Positions 5,975-6,509 of a DNA stretch of 6,509 bases are shown here, piece by piece. The DNA is from Ktedonobacter racemifer. Lineage in GTDB: Bacteria > Chloroflexota > DTOL01 > JACQYG01. The notes below the pieces were generated by a model. The model had not been told where the DNA came from and made no database searches. It worked only from the letters and a program-made list of their open reading frames with translations. Location: NCBI GenBank assembly GCA_020723545.1, contig DYIS01000148.1, positions 1 through 6,509 of the forward strand, in the 5' to 3' direction. Position 1 is the first letter of the stretch. Each line of letters begins with the position of its first letter. The position numbers and the translations under genes are program-made.

Positions 5975-6009
5975 CCATCTGCCATCGGCCATCAGCCATC
6001 TGCCATCTG
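5975..6009. repeat. Heptanucleotide tandem repeat, five units of CCATCNG
   Basis: Five consecutive 7-base units follow the pattern CCATC-N-G, where N is T, G, A, T and T in order. In the same seven-base register, 5954-5974 holds three looser units (CGATAGC, TGATAGC, AGACGGA). The array ends exactly where recognisable transposase C-terminal coding resumes. Short heptameric arrays like this are known in several bacterial phyla and may expand by slippage. Confidence 0.85.
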
Positions 6010-6509
6010 ATGGTGATTTCGGACGGGGCGCCAGGGCTGATCCGGGCCATCACTGAGACCTGGTACCACAGCCTGCGGCAGCGCTGTCTCGTGCACAAGG
6101 TGCGCAACGTCACGGATAAGGTGCCGCAGTCGGCCCGAGACGAGGTCAGGAAGGCGGTGCAGGCCGCCTACTATGCCCCGCATCGGGAGGTGGCTGAGAT
6201 GATCGTCACTGACGTATTGAAGCGCTACCAAGGCATCTATCCCTCCGTCATGAAGTCGTTTGTCGAGACCCTCCGCGTGCCTGGCCTATCTGCGTTGTCC
6301 CGCTGTGCATCACGAGAACATCCGCACCACCAACCTCCTGGAGCGCAGCTTCCTGGAGGAGAGGCGAAGGACCAAGGTTATCCCGCGTTTCATCGTCGAG
6401 AAGAGCGGTTGAAGCTGGCGTTCTTCGCCCTCCGGGCCATAGGCCTTATGGCGGGCCAGCCAACGCTGGCAGGGCATCTGGATGACCGACGCAGAACGTC
6501 AACAACTGA
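6010..6509 (+). pseudogene. IS256-family transposase, C-terminal fragment (several frameshifts)
   Basis: The piece opens MVISDGAPGLIRAI, carrying the second catalytic Asp of the DDE triad. It continues through LRQRCLVHKVRNV and VQAAYYAPH, all typical of the family. Near 6275 the frame moves by one to give ACLAYLRCPAVHHENIRTTN, then LLERSF and EERRRTKVIPRF with the presumed catalytic Glu, ending in a TGA at 6410-6412. From about 6400 a third stretch, EERLKLAFFALRAIGLM, is in the first frame. From about 6452 ASQRWQGIWMTDAERQQL is back in the second. Together these follow the order of an intact C-terminus, so at least three indels have occurred. The end of the gene may lie just beyond the window. 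Confidence 0.88.

Larger units (their letters stand above)
4938..6509 (+). mobile_element. Decayed IS256/Mutator-family insertion sequence, interrupted; right end not in window
   Basis: The left end is inferred from the abrupt AT-rich segment GTCTATATAATCCTGTAAAA, about 90 bases before a transposase start. From memory, the ends of IS256-family elements have a similar layout, with a TATAAT-like hexamer followed by TGTAAAA and a later TACAAT box. The transposase N-terminus follows at 5029 and its C-terminus reappears at about 6010, both on the plus strand. The first catalytic Asp region is missing and replaced by unrelated DNA. Neither the right terminal repeat nor a target-site duplication can be identified, so the exact limits and the single-element interpretation are inference. 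The element cannot encode an active transposase. Confidence 0.7.

Noticed and set aside
5954..6009. CRISPR array
   Set aside because: The repeat unit is 7 bases with no spacers, so it is a simple tandem repeat.
5803..6113. Small minus-strand frames of 60 and 89 codons in the repeat-rich stretch
   Set aside because: They run through the heptamer array and hairpins, have no start context or domain, and overlap the transposase C-terminus.

Overview
The window reads as a piece of a high-G+C bacterial chromosome, about two-thirds G+C in the lines I counted by hand. The gene content suggests a Chloroflexota (Anaerolineae-like) bacterium. The reasons are Pro/Thr-rich modular membrane proteins, a TPR plus YkuD-type L,D-transpeptidase fusion, GTG starts, and IS256-type transposase remnants. 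This assignment is an inference from style and was not tested by any search.

Bases 1-4864 hold three tightly packed plus-strand genes that look like one operon. The first is open at the left edge. It encodes a degenerate PP2C-like domain, a long Pro/Ala/Arg linker, one membrane helix and an extracytoplasmic beta-propeller. It overlaps tsaD by 4 bp (GTGA). TsaD is the ATPase/transferase subunit that makes t6A on tRNAs. Ten bases later comes a membrane-anchored TPR protein ending in an L,D-transpeptidase domain. The two membrane proteins share one plan: cytoplasmic N-terminal module, disordered linker, single helix, extracellular module. tsaD sits between them as a housekeeping gene.

The most interesting signal is inside these coding regions. 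An 18-base palindrome, TTCTTTACTGGTAAAGAA and close variants, occurs three times, always in the cytoplasmic linker before a membrane helix. It is read in two different frames, so the conservation is in the DNA or RNA and not in the peptide. Other strong hairpins lie in the transpeptidase linker and in an expanded loop of TsaD. Together they suggest in-ORF palindromic mobile or structural elements that settle in tolerant protein segments.

From about 4938 to the right edge lies a decayed IS256/Mutator-family insertion sequence. It has an AT-rich left end, a promoter-like block, an inverted repeat whose second arm abuts the transposase ATG, a frameshifted transposase N-terminus, and a multiply frameshifted C-terminus. 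The middle of the transposase, including the first catalytic Asp region, is missing. About 700 bases of lower-G+C DNA replace it. That DNA carries a minus-strand gene for a small membrane protein with a C-terminal zinc ribbon, several small hairpins, and a heptanucleotide tandem repeat (CCATCNG) that abuts the surviving transposase C-terminus.
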